DNA of 61,465 nt from Thermoplasmata archaeon (GCA_021850545.1 JAJZLU010000047.1:1-61465); one strand, 5' to 3'. Positions 14,980 to 24,623 are shown, counted from the first letter of the stretch. Numbers and translations: made by a program. Notes: generated by a model not told the origin, from the letters alone.

Positions 14980-15480
14980 ATGAGCCTTGAGGAAAAGGTG
15001 GAAGCAATCCTCTATGCATCTGAAAACCCCCTTTCCATTGCAGACATCGCAACTGTCCTTAGTGAAAACAAGGATGAGGTGATGAAGGCGCTCAAGGCAC
15101 TTATAAAAGATTACAGGAAACGCCCTACCTCACTGGACATAGTGAGGAATGGAATCAGGTATAAAATGCAACTTAAGAACGAGTTTTCCGACCTTGTTAC
15201 TCCTGTTTCAAAGAGGGAGATATCAAACCTGGAGCTTAGGATACTTGGATTTGTCGCTGCAAATCCACAGTGCATGAGGGGAGATATTGTTCAGCATTTT
15301 GGTGACAGGGGCAGAGCGCCGCTTGAAGGGCTTGTGCACAGAAAATTCCTCTCTGCGAGGAAATACAGGAATACTGAACTCTACAGCGTTACCCGGGAAT
15401 TTTACAGGTATTTCAACATAAACAAGAGTGAATTGGAATCAAAGGTAAAAAATTCCGAAGAGGCTGAGAACGTTGAGTAG
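14980..15480 (+). CDS. scpB: Segregation and condensation protein ScpB (166 aa)
   Basis: ScpB dimers join ScpA and SMC to form the condensin that compacts and separates chromosomes. The sequence shows two winged helices: 'LEEKVEAILYASENPLSIADIATVL' at the N-terminus and 'ISNLELRILGFVAANPQCMRGDIVQHFG' after residue 75. Both are typical of the family; the length is slightly short. It overlaps purD by eight bases. ScpA and SMC are not in the window. Confidence 0.85.
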   Translation: MSLEEKVEAILYASENPLSIADIATVLSENKDEVMKALKALIKDYRKRPTSLDIVRNGIRYKMQLKNEFSDLVTPVSKREISNLELRILGFVAANPQCMRGDIVQHFGDRGRAPLEGLVHRKFLSARKYRNTELYSVTREFYRYFNINKSELESKVKNSEEAENVE

Positions 15481-16771
15481 AATCCTGCTTGTGGGAGGAG
15501 GTGGCAGGGAAGATGCCGTTGCCAGAAGGATCCTGGAGAGCGGCGGTGAACTCTTTTCTGCCCTCAAGAACCGGAACCCCTCTATTATCGGAATGAGCAA
15601 GTCCCACTTCATTGTTGATGAGTTGGACCATTCAAAAATTACCGATTTTGCTGTGAAAAACAAGGTAGACCTTGCATTCATAGGCCCGGATCCAGTGCTG
15701 GATACACCGCTTGCAGAAGAACTATCGTCCAAAGGCATCCTAGTGGCGTCCCCCTCCAGATCAGCTGCGAGGCTCGAGACCTCGAAGTCCTATATGAGGG
15801 ACCTCCTCACAAGGCACAGCATCCCGGGAAATATCTTCTCAAGGCTGTTCAGGGAAAAGGCAGAGCTTGAATCTTTTCTCTCAAAGGAAAATAGGGAATT
15901 TGCTGTCAAGCCAATCGGACTCACGGGAGGCAAGGGTGTCAAGGTAATGGGAGTACACCTCCAGAATGTTTCACAGGCACTGGATTACGGGAAAGAAATC
16001 CTTGAGAAAGATGGGGAGGTCCTTCTTGAGGAGAGGATCCAGGGAGAGGAGTTTTCACTCCAGGTTTTCACAGATGGAAACAGGATTGCTCCCACTCCGC
16101 TTGCCCAGGATTTCAAGAGAGCTTATGAGCATGATGAGGGCCCCAACACTGGGGGCATGGGGTCCATAACTGACAGCAATGGCCTACTCCCCTTCATCCC
16201 GCAGAAGAGTTTTGATTTCGCCCTCCTTGTTATGCAGAAGATTGCTGCTTCAATGAAAACAGACGGGAACCCTTTCAGGGGCATCATGTACGGTCAGTTC
16301 ATGGAAACCACTGATGGCCCGAAGGTTGTTGAGGTCAACGCAAGATTTGCCGATCCTGAGAGCCTGAATATACTGAGCCTTTTCAAGGGGGACTTTGTGG
16401 AACTCCTTTTCTCCATGGCAGAGGGGAACCTGAAAACCAATTTCGACTTTGAACAATCTGCAAGCGTGCTGAAATATGTTGTGCCGAAAGGATACGGCAC
16501 CAAGCCGGTTGCAGGCACTCTGGAGATCGACCTCAAGTCAATTGCACCGGATATCATGCTATATTATGCAGCGGTTTCCGGCACGAAGGAGAAAGTCGAG
16601 ATGTCTACCTCAAGGTCTTTGGCCCTTGTGGGAATTGCACCCACAATTGAGGAGGCATCTGAGAGGGTGGAACAGAACCTTAAGTTCATAAGAGGCGAAT
16701 ATTACTTGAGGCATGACATTGGCTCAAGGCAGATGATGGAAGAAAAGATGAGGAATTTCAGTAGAGCCTGA
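15473..16771 (+). CDS. purD: Phosphoribosylamine-glycine ligase (432 aa)
   Basis: PurD makes glycinamide ribonucleotide, the second step of purine synthesis. The N-terminal domain begins RILLVGGGGREDA, followed by the ATP-grasp fold with 'FAVKPIGLTGGKGVKV', 'EFSLQVFTDG' and the metal-binding 'VVEVNARFADPES'. Length is normal. The start is a TTG at 15473 that overlaps the scpB stop, so translation is coupled. The 3' end overlaps the convergent SelB-like gene by 14 bases. Confidence 0.92.
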   Translation: MSRILLVGGGGREDAVARRILESGGELFSALKNRNPSIIGMSKSHFIVDELDHSKITDFAVKNKVDLAFIGPDPVLDTPLAEELSSKGILVASPSRSAARLETSKSYMRDLLTRHSIPGNIFSRLFREKAELESFLSKENREFAVKPIGLTGGKGVKVMGVHLQNVSQALDYGKEILEKDGEVLLEERIQGEEFSLQVFTDGNRIAPTPLAQDFKRAYEHDEGPNTGGMGSITDSNGLLPFIPQKSFDFALLVMQKIAASMKTDGNPFRGIMYGQFMETTDGPKVVEVNARFADPESLNILSLFKGDFVELLFSMAEGNLKTNFDFEQSASVLKYVVPKGYGTKPVAGTLEIDLKSIAPDIMLYYAAVSGTKEKVEMSTSRSLALVGIAPTIEEASERVEQNLKFIRGEYYLRHDIGSRQMMEEKMRNFSRA

Positions 16772-17663
16772 TCTTCCCCTGTATTCTTGGAGACTTGTTT
16801 GGAGTTGCCACGACAAGTTCATTCTTGACCTTTACAATAGGCTTCTCCAGGGTGAATTTATCCTTGTCAGCCACTCCTCTTTGGTATCTCATCTGGTCTG
16901 ACACAAATATTTCAAAGCTGGAATCACTGAGACCCTTAACCGCAGGGTGGAACTCAAATTTGCCCTGGAATTCTGTGAGGTATTCAAATGGACCTTCTGA
17001 CATGAACATTCCCCTCTCGATCTCTTCTGCATCAATGTTCTTAAGTGCGAGCCCCACCCTTGTTCCGCTCTCCACTGAATCCTGGTCCTCATCCTGCACC
17101 TGGATAGACCTGATCTGGGCTTCCTTGTTGGCATATGAACACATGAGCTTCTGGTGCTTCTCCACCCTGCCCCCGAGGACAAAACCAAGGGCAACGGTTC
17201 CAACACTCTTTACCTTGAAGAAATGGTCAACCACTATTGTTGGTTTGCTGAATCTAGGCAGGTGCTTCTCCCTGGAAAGGATGTCAAGAAACTCCATGTG
17301 GTTTCCTGAGTAAAACTTGAAGTCTTTCAGTGAGGTTTTGGATATTATGGGCTTAAGCTGGTCGATCTTGCTCTCGTCATCTACAAGGAAGTAACCACGC
17401 TTCATGCCCATCAGGTCCAAGGCAATTATGGCTTCACCAAGCTCTTTTGTAAGGTTGTTGCCATTGACAAGTGCAATATCTGCAGGATAAATGCAGTCTG
17501 TCAGAGATGAGATCTTGTCGGGGAATCGTGTTGGAGTCAGGAAAGTGTAGATATTCTCCCCGTCTTTCCTGTTGTAAAGTGTAATATCACTCTCCGTGGC
17601 TTTCTTTGATACTGTTTTCAGGAAATCTCCGATATCATAAGCAAACGCATTCAGGCTATTCAT
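16758..17663 (-). CDS. SelB/EF-Tu-like protein lacking the GTPase motifs (301 aa)
   Basis: The central part, about residues 145-215, reads like domain II of EF-Tu/SelB (KSVGTVALGFVLGGRVEKHQ, then QVQDEDQDSVESGTRVGLAL), a beta-barrel that in active factors contacts aminoacyl-tRNA. The N-terminal 140 residues have no P-loop (GxxxxGK) and no NKxD, so nucleotide hydrolysis is unlikely. Related GTPase-less paralogues exist in archaea and are usually annotated as translation factors; their role is not known to me. It is the third gene of the hemE-hemH operon, overlapping hemH by eight bases. Confidence 0.7.
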   Translation of the reverse strand: MNSLNAFAYDIGDFLKTVSKKATESDITLYNRKDGENIYTFLTPTRFPDKISSLTDCIYPADIALVNGNNLTKELGEAIIALDLMGMKRGYFLVDDESKIDQLKPIISKTSLKDFKFYSGNHMEFLDILSREKHLPRFSKPTIVVDHFFKVKSVGTVALGFVLGGRVEKHQKLMCSYANKEAQIRSIQVQDEDQDSVESGTRVGLALKNIDAEEIERGMFMSEGPFEYLTEFQGKFEFHPAVKGLSDSSFEIFVSDQMRYQRGVADKDKFTLEKPIVKVKNELVVATPNKSPRIQGKIRLY

Positions 17664-18552
17664 TTAACACCCCTGCTTCTCTGAGTATATGTTGCTGCAA
17701 TAATGAAACCATCTGTTTGGAATCATTTGGCAGTTCCGATCTTACGTATATCATGCCATTTTCCCTGACTTTCCCGCCAAACTCGTGGTCAAGGTCGTAC
17801 AGAATCTCAAGATGCTCGTAGATGAAACCTATGGGAACTGCAAGCACATCCCTGTATCCCCTGGACTTTATTCTGTCTAGAATATCAAAGACTGATGGTT
17901 CCAGCCATGTCTTGCCATATTTTCCCCTGCTCTGGTAACCCACAAAATATTCCTTCAAGCCAAGTTTGCCCGCGATGAGTTCAGATGCTTTCCTGAAATC
18001 GCCATCATATTCCTTTTCCGGCCCCCTGAAAAGTGGCAGGCTGTGAGCGTCAAACAATACTGCGGTCTCCTCATCAATAGGATATTGTATCATAAGATCC
18101 GCCCACGCTTCAGATAGCATATTGAGGTCAAACCCATTCACAAAGCTGATCTCAGACTCAAAGGACATGTTTTTCATTGCCTCTATGGATGGTTCCAGGT
18201 ATGAATTCCTGACATTGGTGGACTGGAATGGGAAAAGCGGAATGGCGATTATCTTTTCCGAGCGGGATTCTTTTGCCTTTTCAAGCGCTTCTTTCAGAGT
18301 CGGCTTCCAGTGCTTGTTTCCAAGTATAACTTCAAACTCCCCAGACTTCGAAAGTTCCTTCTGGAGTTTTTCCACAATTCTTTCTATAATCGCATTTGAT
18401 GGGGAAACACCGTTTGCCATAGCATACTTTTCTGTGTTCTCTTTTAATGCGTAATCCGGGACCGGCTTTCCCTCATAGATGCCTTCCAGGTATGGAAGCA
18501 CGTCCTCCATTCTGGTAGGGCTGCCATAAGCCATCAGGATAACTGTGATCAT
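17656..18552 (-). CDS. hemH: Ferrochelatase (298 aa)
   Basis: Ferrochelatase inserts iron into a porphyrin in the last stage of haem synthesis. Visible landmarks are MAYGSPTRMEDVLPYLEGI at the start, 'GNKHWKPTLKEALE' (the active-site His-Trp region), 'PLFPFQSTNVRNSYLEP' and 'LFDAHSLPLF' with the catalytic His. Whether it uses protoporphyrin or coproporphyrin cannot be told here. It overlaps hemE by four bases (ATGA). Confidence 0.88.
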   Translation of the reverse strand: MITVILMAYGSPTRMEDVLPYLEGIYEGKPVPDYALKENTEKYAMANGVSPSNAIIERIVEKLQKELSKSGEFEVILGNKHWKPTLKEALEKAKESRSEKIIAIPLFPFQSTNVRNSYLEPSIEAMKNMSFESEISFVNGFDLNMLSEAWADLMIQYPIDEETAVLFDAHSLPLFRGPEKEYDGDFRKASELIAGKLGLKEYFVGYQSRGKYGKTWLEPSVFDILDRIKSRGYRDVLAVPIGFIYEHLEILYDLDHEFGGKVRENGMIYVRSELPNDSKQMVSLLQQHILREAGVLNE

Positions 18553-19571
18553 GTGACTACCCCTGATTGGTGCACAGTTCTTACAATTTCCCTTAGGGTA
18601 TCCGGATCCGTATCGGGCAGAACCCCGTGGCCAAGGTTGAAGATATAGTTACCTTTGAATTTCATTTCTGCCGCAAGTTTCTCGGATTCAGCTACGGCAC
18701 GATCCGGTGAACGGGAAACCATAAGTGGATCTATATTTCCCTGCATACCGGTCTCATCCTTAAGCTTCTTTGTTGCCTCAGGCAGGTTGACCCTCCAGTC
18801 CAGGCTGAGAAAGTCAAAGCCTGTTTTTTCCAGCTCTTCAAGCATGCCTCCTGTTTGGGTGCTGAAATATATGCCCTTAGTGAATGCAGAAATTTCGGCA
18901 GATATGGGGGAGAGGAAATTATCCCTGTACCACCTGAACATTGATGTTGGAAGGAAACCTGCCCAACTGTCAAAGATCTGGATTGCTCCAGCGCCTGACC
19001 TTACCTGCTCCCTGCAATTTGAAATAACCATTTCCCTGATCATTTCCAGCATTCTCCTCATAGCAGTGTCACCCTTGTACAAGAGGGTCTTTGTTGCGGC
19101 CAGGTCTTTGTCGGGGTGCCCTAGGGTCAGGTATGAGACAATGGTCAATGGCCCTCCGGAGAAGCCAATAACAGGAGTATCATGATATTTTTCCCTGAAT
19201 TTTGCAATGGCCCTGTATGTCCCATATTTCATTTCAGACGGTGAAAATTCCCATATCCCCTTAAGTTCTCTGTTAGCATTGAAAGGGTTGGCAATAACAG
19301 GGCCGACATTTTCCTTGAAATCCAGGGAAAAGCCCATTGCCTCAAGCGGGATTGTAATGTCAGAAAAAATGATGGCTGCGTCCACACCAAGAAGCCCTAC
19401 AGGTTCTTCAGTGACTTTGACGGTGAGATCGGGGTCCCGGCATATTTCTTTGATAGTATATTTGGTCCGCAATTCCCTGTAGCCTTTAAGGTACCGGCCA
19501 GCCTGCCTCATGAACCACACTGGCGTGGATTCATGTTGTTCCCCATTCAGGGCGGCCAGAAAATTGTTCAT
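18549..19571 (-). CDS. hemE: Uroporphyrinogen decarboxylase (340 aa)
   Basis: HemE removes four carboxyl groups from uroporphyrinogen III to give coproporphyrinogen III. The signature TPVWFMRQAGRYLKGYRELR is at residues 16-35, with AAIIFSDITIPLEAMG and the C-terminal NLGHGVLPDTDPD further on. The length is typical. As first gene of hemE-hemH it shows that the cell makes its own haem. Confidence 0.94.
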   Translation of the reverse strand: MNNFLAALNGEQHESTPVWFMRQAGRYLKGYRELRTKYTIKEICRDPDLTVKVTEEPVGLLGVDAAIIFSDITIPLEAMGFSLDFKENVGPVIANPFNANRELKGIWEFSPSEMKYGTYRAIAKFREKYHDTPVIGFSGGPLTIVSYLTLGHPDKDLAATKTLLYKGDTAMRRMLEMIREMVISNCREQVRSGAGAIQIFDSWAGFLPTSMFRWYRDNFLSPISAEISAFTKGIYFSTQTGGMLEELEKTGFDFLSLDWRVNLPEATKKLKDETGMQGNIDPLMVSRSPDRAVAESEKLAAEMKFKGNYIFNLGHGVLPDTDPDTLREIVRTVHQSGVVT

Positions 19572-19627
19572 CTTGCTATATCTTTGAAGAAATTATGAAT
19601 GTTTCCAGAATTCGAAGAGCCGGCAAA

Positions 19628-20074
19628 TCAGACAATCTCTATCTTTACGGCCCAGTCTGTTTTATTCTGGACAACATTGACACTTAGATCTAGTTCCCTA
19701 AGCTTGGAAATCATATCTTCCGCCTCCGATTCCTTTGAGAAATGTATGTAAAGGCTGTCAAATCCAATTTCAGGCATTGCAGATATTTTAGGCAGCACTG
19801 GTTCCATTCGGTTGATAATTTCCCTGAACTTCCCCATGTCTGCCCGCAGGCTTCCATTGTTTATTTTCTTCTGGGCAAGATCTATGAGGGCAGTTGACAT
19901 TCCCTTCTGTACCTTGTTTGTTATCTGCCTATCGCTGGGTATGAAAACTGCATATATTGCTAAGCCTGCACCAATTATAAATGCGATAATGCTGCTTGCG
20001 GCCTGGTGCAACAATACTGCTATAATGCCGAGGATGATAAATGCAACCCCAACCAGAAAAAATGACCGGTTCAA
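19628..20074 (-). CDS. Membrane protein with two N-terminal helices (148 aa)
   Basis: Two closely spaced hydrophobic helices (FFLVGVAFIILGIIAVLL and SSIIAFIIGAGLAIYAVF) form a hairpin in the first 45 residues. A soluble alpha/beta part follows and ends in VQNKTDWAVKIEIV. The middle of the soluble part (IHFSKESEAEDMISKL) could be a small ferredoxin-like fold. No family is recognised. It stands alone between asnS and hemE on the same strand. Confidence 0.6.
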   Translation of the reverse strand: MNRSFFLVGVAFIILGIIAVLLHQAASSIIAFIIGAGLAIYAVFIPSDRQITNKVQKGMSTALIDLAQKKINNGSLRADMGKFREIINRMEPVLPKISAMPEIGFDSLYIHFSKESEAEDMISKLRELDLSVNVVQNKTDWAVKIEIV

Positions 20075-20135
20075 CCACTAAACAATGCTTTCCCATTAAT
20101 AAAAATTATTAAAATGAGCATTTTCGCCCATTGTT

Positions 20136-21428
20136 TCATGGCCTAGTTCTTCTTACTGTCCTGGGATAGGGGATTGCTTCCTTTATATTTGACAGCTTCA
20201 TGATCCACATGCAAAGCCTGTCGAGCCCAAGACCGAAGCCACTGTGGGGGACACTTCCATATTTTCTCAGGTCCAGGTACCAGTAATAATCATCTTTTGG
20301 AAGATTGTATTCCTCCATTCTTTTCTCCAGGAGATTAAGGTCCCAGATCCTTTCCCCTCCCCCTATGATCTCACCGTAACCCTCGGGAGCGAGCAGGTCG
20401 TGGCACAGTATCTCTGAAGGGTTCTCAGGATCCGGGAGATGGTAGAAAGTCTTCAGTTCTGTGGGAAAGTGTGTCACAAATACCGGCTTGTCGAAGTGGA
20501 CAGTTATGGCCCTTTCCTCGTCTGCACCGAGGTCGTCTCCGTACTTGAGGTCGAGCCCCCACTCGTTCTTGGCCATCTCCATGAGTTTTGCATACCTTAT
20601 CCTTGGGAATGGCGCCTTGATATTTTTAAGAACTTCGATGTCTCTTCCAAGTATCTTGAGTTCTTCCTCATTGTTTTTCACAACCTTTCCAACGATGTAT
20701 TCGACCATCTGTTCCTCGATGTCCATCATTTCCTCGTTGTGGATCCAGGCTACTTCAGCCTCTGCGTGCCAGTATTCTGTCAGGTGCCTGAATGTCCTTG
20801 ACTTTTCCGCCCTGAAACTGGGAGATATGGTGTAGACCTTCTCTAGGCTGAAGATGAAAGTCTCAAGATAGAATTGTGAACTCTGTGAAAGTGAAACTTC
20901 TTCCCCAAAGAAAGGCACCTTAAACAGTGTCGAGCCGCCTTCTGTCGCCGTTGACACCATTATTGGGGGCTGTACCTGATAATATCCATTCATGTTGTAG
21001 AATTCAGCAAAGGCATTGAAAATCGTAGAGCGGATTTTCATCATAGCGGTGAATTCCCTGCTTCTAAGCCAGAGGTGCCGGTTGTCGAGCATGAATTCCT
21101 CTCCAAGGTCTTTCGATACGGGGAAGTTGTCGTTTCTCTGGTATATCCTGAAATTCTTGATCTCGATTTCGTACCCTGTTGCGGCCCTTTGGTCCTTGTG
21201 TAAAATGCCTGTTGCCTCAAGGCTGCTTTCAATTGTTAGGGATGAAAGCTCCTTGTGTTGCTCCTCACTCAGTGATCTGGTGCTGGAAAGCATCTGGATA
21301 ATGCCTGTGGAATCCCGCAGAACAATGAAAGTAAGTTTGCCACTGCTCCTGATCCTGTACACCCATCCTCGAACAGATACTTCTTTCCCATCCAAGGAAT
21401 CTGCGCTGACCTCTTTGATCTGGCTCAT
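20136..21428 (-). CDS. asnS: Asparaginyl-tRNA synthetase (430 aa)
   Basis: AsnRS charges tRNA-Asn. An OB-fold anticodon-binding domain (residues 1-105, '[23 protein letters not shown]') precedes a class II core. Motif 2 is represented by '[24 protein letters not shown]' (residues about 205-228), and motif 3 by '[15 protein letters not shown]'. The HAEAE and [10 protein letters not shown] signatures separate archaeal AsnRS from AspRS. The assignment is from family knowledge and is fairly firm. Confidence 0.88.
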   Translation of the reverse strand: MSQIKEVSADSLDGKEVSVRGWVYRIRSSGKLTFIVLRDSTGIIQMLSSTRSLSEEQHKELSSLTIESSLEATGILHKDQRAATGYEIEIKNFRIYQRNDNFPVSKDLGEEFMLDNRHLWLRSREFTAMMKIRSTIFNAFAEFYNMNGYYQVQPPIMVSTATEGGSTLFKVPFFGEEVSLSQSSQFYLETFIFSLEKVYTISPSFRAEKSRTFRHLTEYWHAEAEVAWIHNEEMMDIEEQMVEYIVGKVVKNNEEELKILGRDIEVLKNIKAPFPRIRYAKLMEMAKNEWGLDLKYGDDLGADEERAITVHFDKPVFVTHFPTELKTFYHLPDPENPSEILCHDLLAPEGYGEIIGGGERIWDLNLLEKRMEEYNLPKDDYYWYLDLRKYGSVPHSGFGLGLDRLCMWIMKLSNIKEAIPYPRTVRRTRP

Positions 21429-21504
21429 TTAAGATTCATAGCACTTAGTTATAATAACCTTACATGGTGGACCGCATTCCGTGCACTGGAAACTTATAAG
21501 ATAA

Positions 21505-22065
21505 TCAATCTTCAAGGGAGGAGGAAATAACATCCAGGGAAATTTTGAGGGGATATCTGAATTCAGATGGAAGTTGCAGGGATAATGCTGGCACTGTGTG
21601 CACCTTCAAAGCTTTGTAGGAACGTTCATAAACTCTCTTCCCGACTTCCCACTGATCCATTTGCGCTTTGATCTGAGAGACTATTATCCCTATTAAGTCG
21701 TGGACCATCCCCTTCTTGTGCCCAGAATATCTTTTCCAGAGTTCTTCGAGATAATTATGGCATTCCCAGTATCTTTCTTCTTTGATGAGATCATTAGTTT
21801 TGAATAGAATTTCAGAGGAAGAAAGAGAAGAAAAATCGTCCTCAACCATTTGCACCTCACCATTTTCAATTATAGACAAGATTCCTGTTTTTCCCAAATC
21901 CTCCTTGTATCTGAAGTCAAGTTCAATGGATTCGGAATGTTTCCTTATTATTAGATTAAATAGACCTTTTGATTTCAGAGTTTCCAGTTTGATATCATCT
22001 ACAGAGTCAACAAAGCAGAGATATCTTGGACATTGAGCATCGTAATTCATTTTGGCTTTCTGCAT
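21505..22065 (-). CDS. DUF309-like protein (186 aa)
   Basis: The C-terminal half carries the DUF309 helical pattern: a short helix then 'ECHNYLEELWKRYSG' followed by 'HDLIGIIVSQIKAQMDQWEVGKRVYERSYKAL'. DUF309 proteins are small helical bundles with conserved His, Glu and Trp, of unknown role. The N-terminal 90 residues form a separate beta-rich part not usual for the family. It is transcribed away from tRNA-Cys. Confidence 0.65.
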   Translation of the reverse strand: MQKAKMNYDAQCPRYLCFVDSVDDIKLETLKSKGLFNLIIRKHSESIELDFRYKEDLGKTGILSIIENGEVQMVEDDFSSLSSSEILFKTNDLIKEERYWECHNYLEELWKRYSGHKKGMVHDLIGIIVSQIKAQMDQWEVGKRVYERSYKALKVHTVPALSLQLPSEFRYPLKISLDVISSSLED

Positions 22066-22157
22066 TATAATAACATGAAATAATAGAGTTGCTAAATTTC
22101 CCCCAAGTCAAAAAACCTGCAAAATTTAAAGTGCAGAAAATGACTACAGGGATGCTT

Positions 22158-22229
22158 GGATAGGTGGCAGAGCGGTTATGCGTGGGACTGCAGATCCCAT
22201 CTATTAGGGTTCGAATCCCTACCTATCCT
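22158..22229 (+). tRNA. tRNA-Cys (anticodon GCA)
   Basis: Acceptor arms GGATAGG and CCTATCC pair, the T arm is TAGGG-TTCGAAT-CCCTA, and the anticodon loop CTGCAGA gives GCA. The discriminator is U, as is usual for Cys. No CCA and no intron. The end of the gene (ATCCTTTATC, 22225-22234) recurs at 25215-25224, so this tRNA may be an integration site. Confidence 0.95.
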
Positions 22230-22480
22230 TTATCAAAGTTGGTGTAAAAAGATTCGAATATCCATTTCCCTTATATTTTTATGAATCATACCACTCGGCA
22301 CAAAAAACTCTTAGGCAACAAAAAGGTTGAAAGCAGCGTAACCATTAAATTTATAGAGATAGGATATATATATTTGTTACCACCGTATTGTACTATTAGT
22401 AACTAGCTTGCAGACACAACTAAAAAACTTTCAGATAGAAGAGTTAATGTCAATTTGTCAGACTAACTCATTAAGCATGA

Positions 22481-22490
22481 CTTTATAGAT
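22481..22490 (+). promoter_or_regulatory. Box A of the AAA-TOPRIM operon
   Basis: CTTTATAGAT is centred about 26 nt before the ATG at 22512. The upstream 22230-22480 is A/T-rich, includes another TATA-like run near 22365, and shows no gene. Confidence 0.4.
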
Positions 22491-22511
22491 GCAAGTCATT
22501 ATGAGCTATAG

Positions 22512-23798
22512 ATGAAGCTCGACGAAATTTCAATTGAGAATTTCAAAGCAATAGACTCACTTGAATTTCAGCCCAAGATGATAAACATACTAATTGGCAG
22601 GAATAACACTGGAAAAACTTCGTTATTAGAGGCAATTACACTTGCATTTAGTGATGAATTGATACGACAGAAATTCAATGGCCGACGCAGTAAACCGTCT
22701 TCTATAATAAATTACCACGGTACAACTGGATATGTCTCAATTAAAACGAGTTTTGGGGAGCAATCAGAGTATCTGGTGAATTTTGGAAGACCGAGTAAAG
22801 AAGATATAATTTCATCACTCATAGAAAATGTCAAAAAAGATCTGAAAGAATTAGAGAAACTTGCTGAAAGATATCACCGAAGTTCTGGAACACTGACTCG
22901 GGTCAAGAATAACAAAGGAAAGACAGCAGAAGCTACAACACCTTTGTTTACTGAGGATGTCTTTAAATCACTCCTAACCCCACAAAAACTTCAGCGAGTA
23001 ATAGAGGAGAGTCTTGAGCTAACTCGTAATAGTCTTACACGAAGATTTTACGGCGAACAATACAGAAGTCTCAAAAGAGAGTTGATCAATGAAGTCTTAT
23101 CTAAATTACCTAAAGGTAAAAGGGAGACTATGGAAGATTTATCACATTTCTTTCTTGAACGGGCAACTTTAGACTATTATGTCTCAGATTTCAATGAACA
23201 TTCTGAACGTGAACAGAAAAAGAAACCTAGCGCGAATCTACCCATATTAATATCAGATCCTCAATTACAAATACGCGAAATTCAAAACGACAAAGAAATC
23301 AATCAAACTATTGCATTCAGAATAGAACAGATCATTAAGGATGATAGATTGGTACCAGGTCTAGAGAGATTCAACTTTGACAGCCTTGTGTTTGCTGATA
23401 CTAAAACAGATGTTCAAATGGAGAGTATGGGTGATGGTTTCAAGGTTTTAATAGGGTTAATTGGAAGTTTAATGGTTCAACCCGATAGTAGCATTTTACT
23501 TTTGGAAGAACCCGAAGTACATATGCACCCTGGGTACATGAGAGAGCTTACAACTTATCTTGTCGATTTTTCAAGAACACACAAAATTCAATTATTCATC
23601 TCCACCCATAGCATAGACCTTATACAGAACTTTTTAGAAGTCGACTACCTCTCAAAAGAGAGTCAAAAGTTTTTGAAATCTGAATTGGCCGTATTTAGGC
23701 TCTCAAGAACTGAGGCTGGAACAATTATTGAAGAGGAAGGTTTCAAACAAGCGGTTGAGAATATTAATGAATTATCAATCGACTTGCGGGGAATCTGA
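22512..23798 (+). CDS. OLD-like AAA ATPase of a two-gene system (428 aa)
   Basis: This is an ABC-type (AAA15/OLD-family) ATPase. Walker A is GRNNTGKT (29-36), a coiled-coil-like insertion covers about residues 100-270, and a signature-like MGDGFK precedes Walker B ILLLEEPEVHMHP (about 328-340). The switch histidine is in ISTHS near 365. OLD-family nucleases have this ATPase joined to a TOPRIM domain; here the protein ends exactly where TOPRIM would start, and a separate TOPRIM gene follows with no gap. The closest described layouts are PARIS (AriA/AriB) and other AAA-TOPRIM defence pairs. Antiviral function is inferred from this architecture and the island setting. Confidence 0.85.
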   Translation: MKLDEISIENFKAIDSLEFQPKMINILIGRNNTGKTSLLEAITLAFSDELIRQKFNGRRSKPSSIINYHGTTGYVSIKTSFGEQSEYLVNFGRPSKEDIISSLIENVKKDLKELEKLAERYHRSSGTLTRVKNNKGKTAEATTPLFTEDVFKSLLTPQKLQRVIEESLELTRNSLTRRFYGEQYRSLKRELINEVLSKLPKGKRETMEDLSHFFLERATLDYYVSDFNEHSEREQKKKPSANLPILISDPQLQIREIQNDKEINQTIAFRIEQIIKDDRLVPGLERFNFDSLVFADTKTDVQMESMGDGFKVLIGLIGSLMVQPDSSILLLEEPEVHMHPGYMRELTTYLVDFSRTHKIQLFISTHSIDLIQNFLEVDYLSKESQKFLKSELAVFRLSRTEAGTIIEEEGFKQAVENINELSIDLRGI

Positions 23799-24398
23799 TT
23801 GAAGAACCTATATCTGGTCGAAGGGCTCCATGACAGCAAATTTCTATATAGGATTTTGACAAGAGACGCGGTGTTTAATCCAAACGAGATACGAATTTTC
23901 AATAACTCTGGATCAAGAACTTTGAAAAGAGATGGAGAAACTAGAGAAATTCGCAGTTTCTTGGAGTCATGGTCTCCATATTCTGCCCTAGTTAAAGAGG
24001 AAACAAGCAAGAAAACTGTCCTGCAACTTTTGAACAGTGTATGCATAAACGTAACAATGGCAAAGGAGATGCCTAAACTGGTTGTTCTGTTTGACCATGA
24101 TAGAAAGACACCTCATGCTGAATTTAGTGGTATTAGAAATACCATAAAATCCTCCAAAAAAGGGATAGACTTGGTTCAAGTCCTGACCACCAAGCATGGT
24201 GACATCGCACACAGCTCTACTTATGAATTACATAAAGTTGGTAGGCGTGGCACTGTTCCTATAACCCAAATTCACTTTTTCTGTTTCTACTTATCATTAG
24301 AAAAGGCAGCCAAAAGAGAATTTGGTTCTCTGCCAATTCCAAATTTGATAAACAAAATGGCGGAATTGTTTAACGCAAAAGACGTTTTTTCCCCATAA
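23799..24398 (+). CDS. TOPRIM nuclease-like partner of the AAA ATPase (199 aa)
   Basis: The opening LYLVEGLHDSKFLYRIL gives the TOPRIM glutamate (E8) and D12; VVLFDHDRKT at 96-104 gives the DxD metal site (D99, D101). The TTG start at 23799 directly follows the ATPase TGA, so production is coupled. The rest is not similar to anything I know and is shorter than AriB of PARIS. TOPRIM-like families such as DUF3226 and DUF4435 have comparable cores. A metal-dependent nuclease held by the ATPase is the likely role. Confidence 0.75.
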   Translation: MKNLYLVEGLHDSKFLYRILTRDAVFNPNEIRIFNNSGSRTLKRDGETREIRSFLESWSPYSALVKEETSKKTVLQLLNSVCINVTMAKEMPKLVVLFDHDRKTPHAEFSGIRNTIKSSKKGIDLVQVLTTKHGDIAHSSTYELHKVGRRGTVPITQIHFFCFYLSLEKAAKREFGSLPIPNLINKMAELFNAKDVFSP

Positions 24399-24623
24399 TT
24401 TTACTTGGTTTTCGAATTAGGCACGATCTTGTCTTTATTTGGCTGTAAATAACGTTTTATATTAATAATACTACCTCAATTTGTCATATTTTGTTAAATA
24501 ATCAAATATAATTGAATCATCTTTAATGCAGAATACATACCAATCCTTTTGTTGTTTTGCGGGAAAAAATTCTAAGAACTGTACCAAGATGTTGAAGCTA
24601 GTCTGAATGCGCACATTTTGGCT
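24399..24623. other. A/T-rich gap inside the tRNA-Cys island
   Basis: No convincing gene, RNA or repeat is seen. T-rich runs after 24398 could end the ATPase-TOPRIM transcript, and the region separates it from the convergent toxin gene. Confidence 0.4.

Noticed and set aside
24412-24425. TTCGAAT near 24414, resembling the T loop of tRNA-Cys
   Set aside because: Only seven bases match and nothing around resembles a tRNA; the ATCCTTTATC repeat is the better island border.
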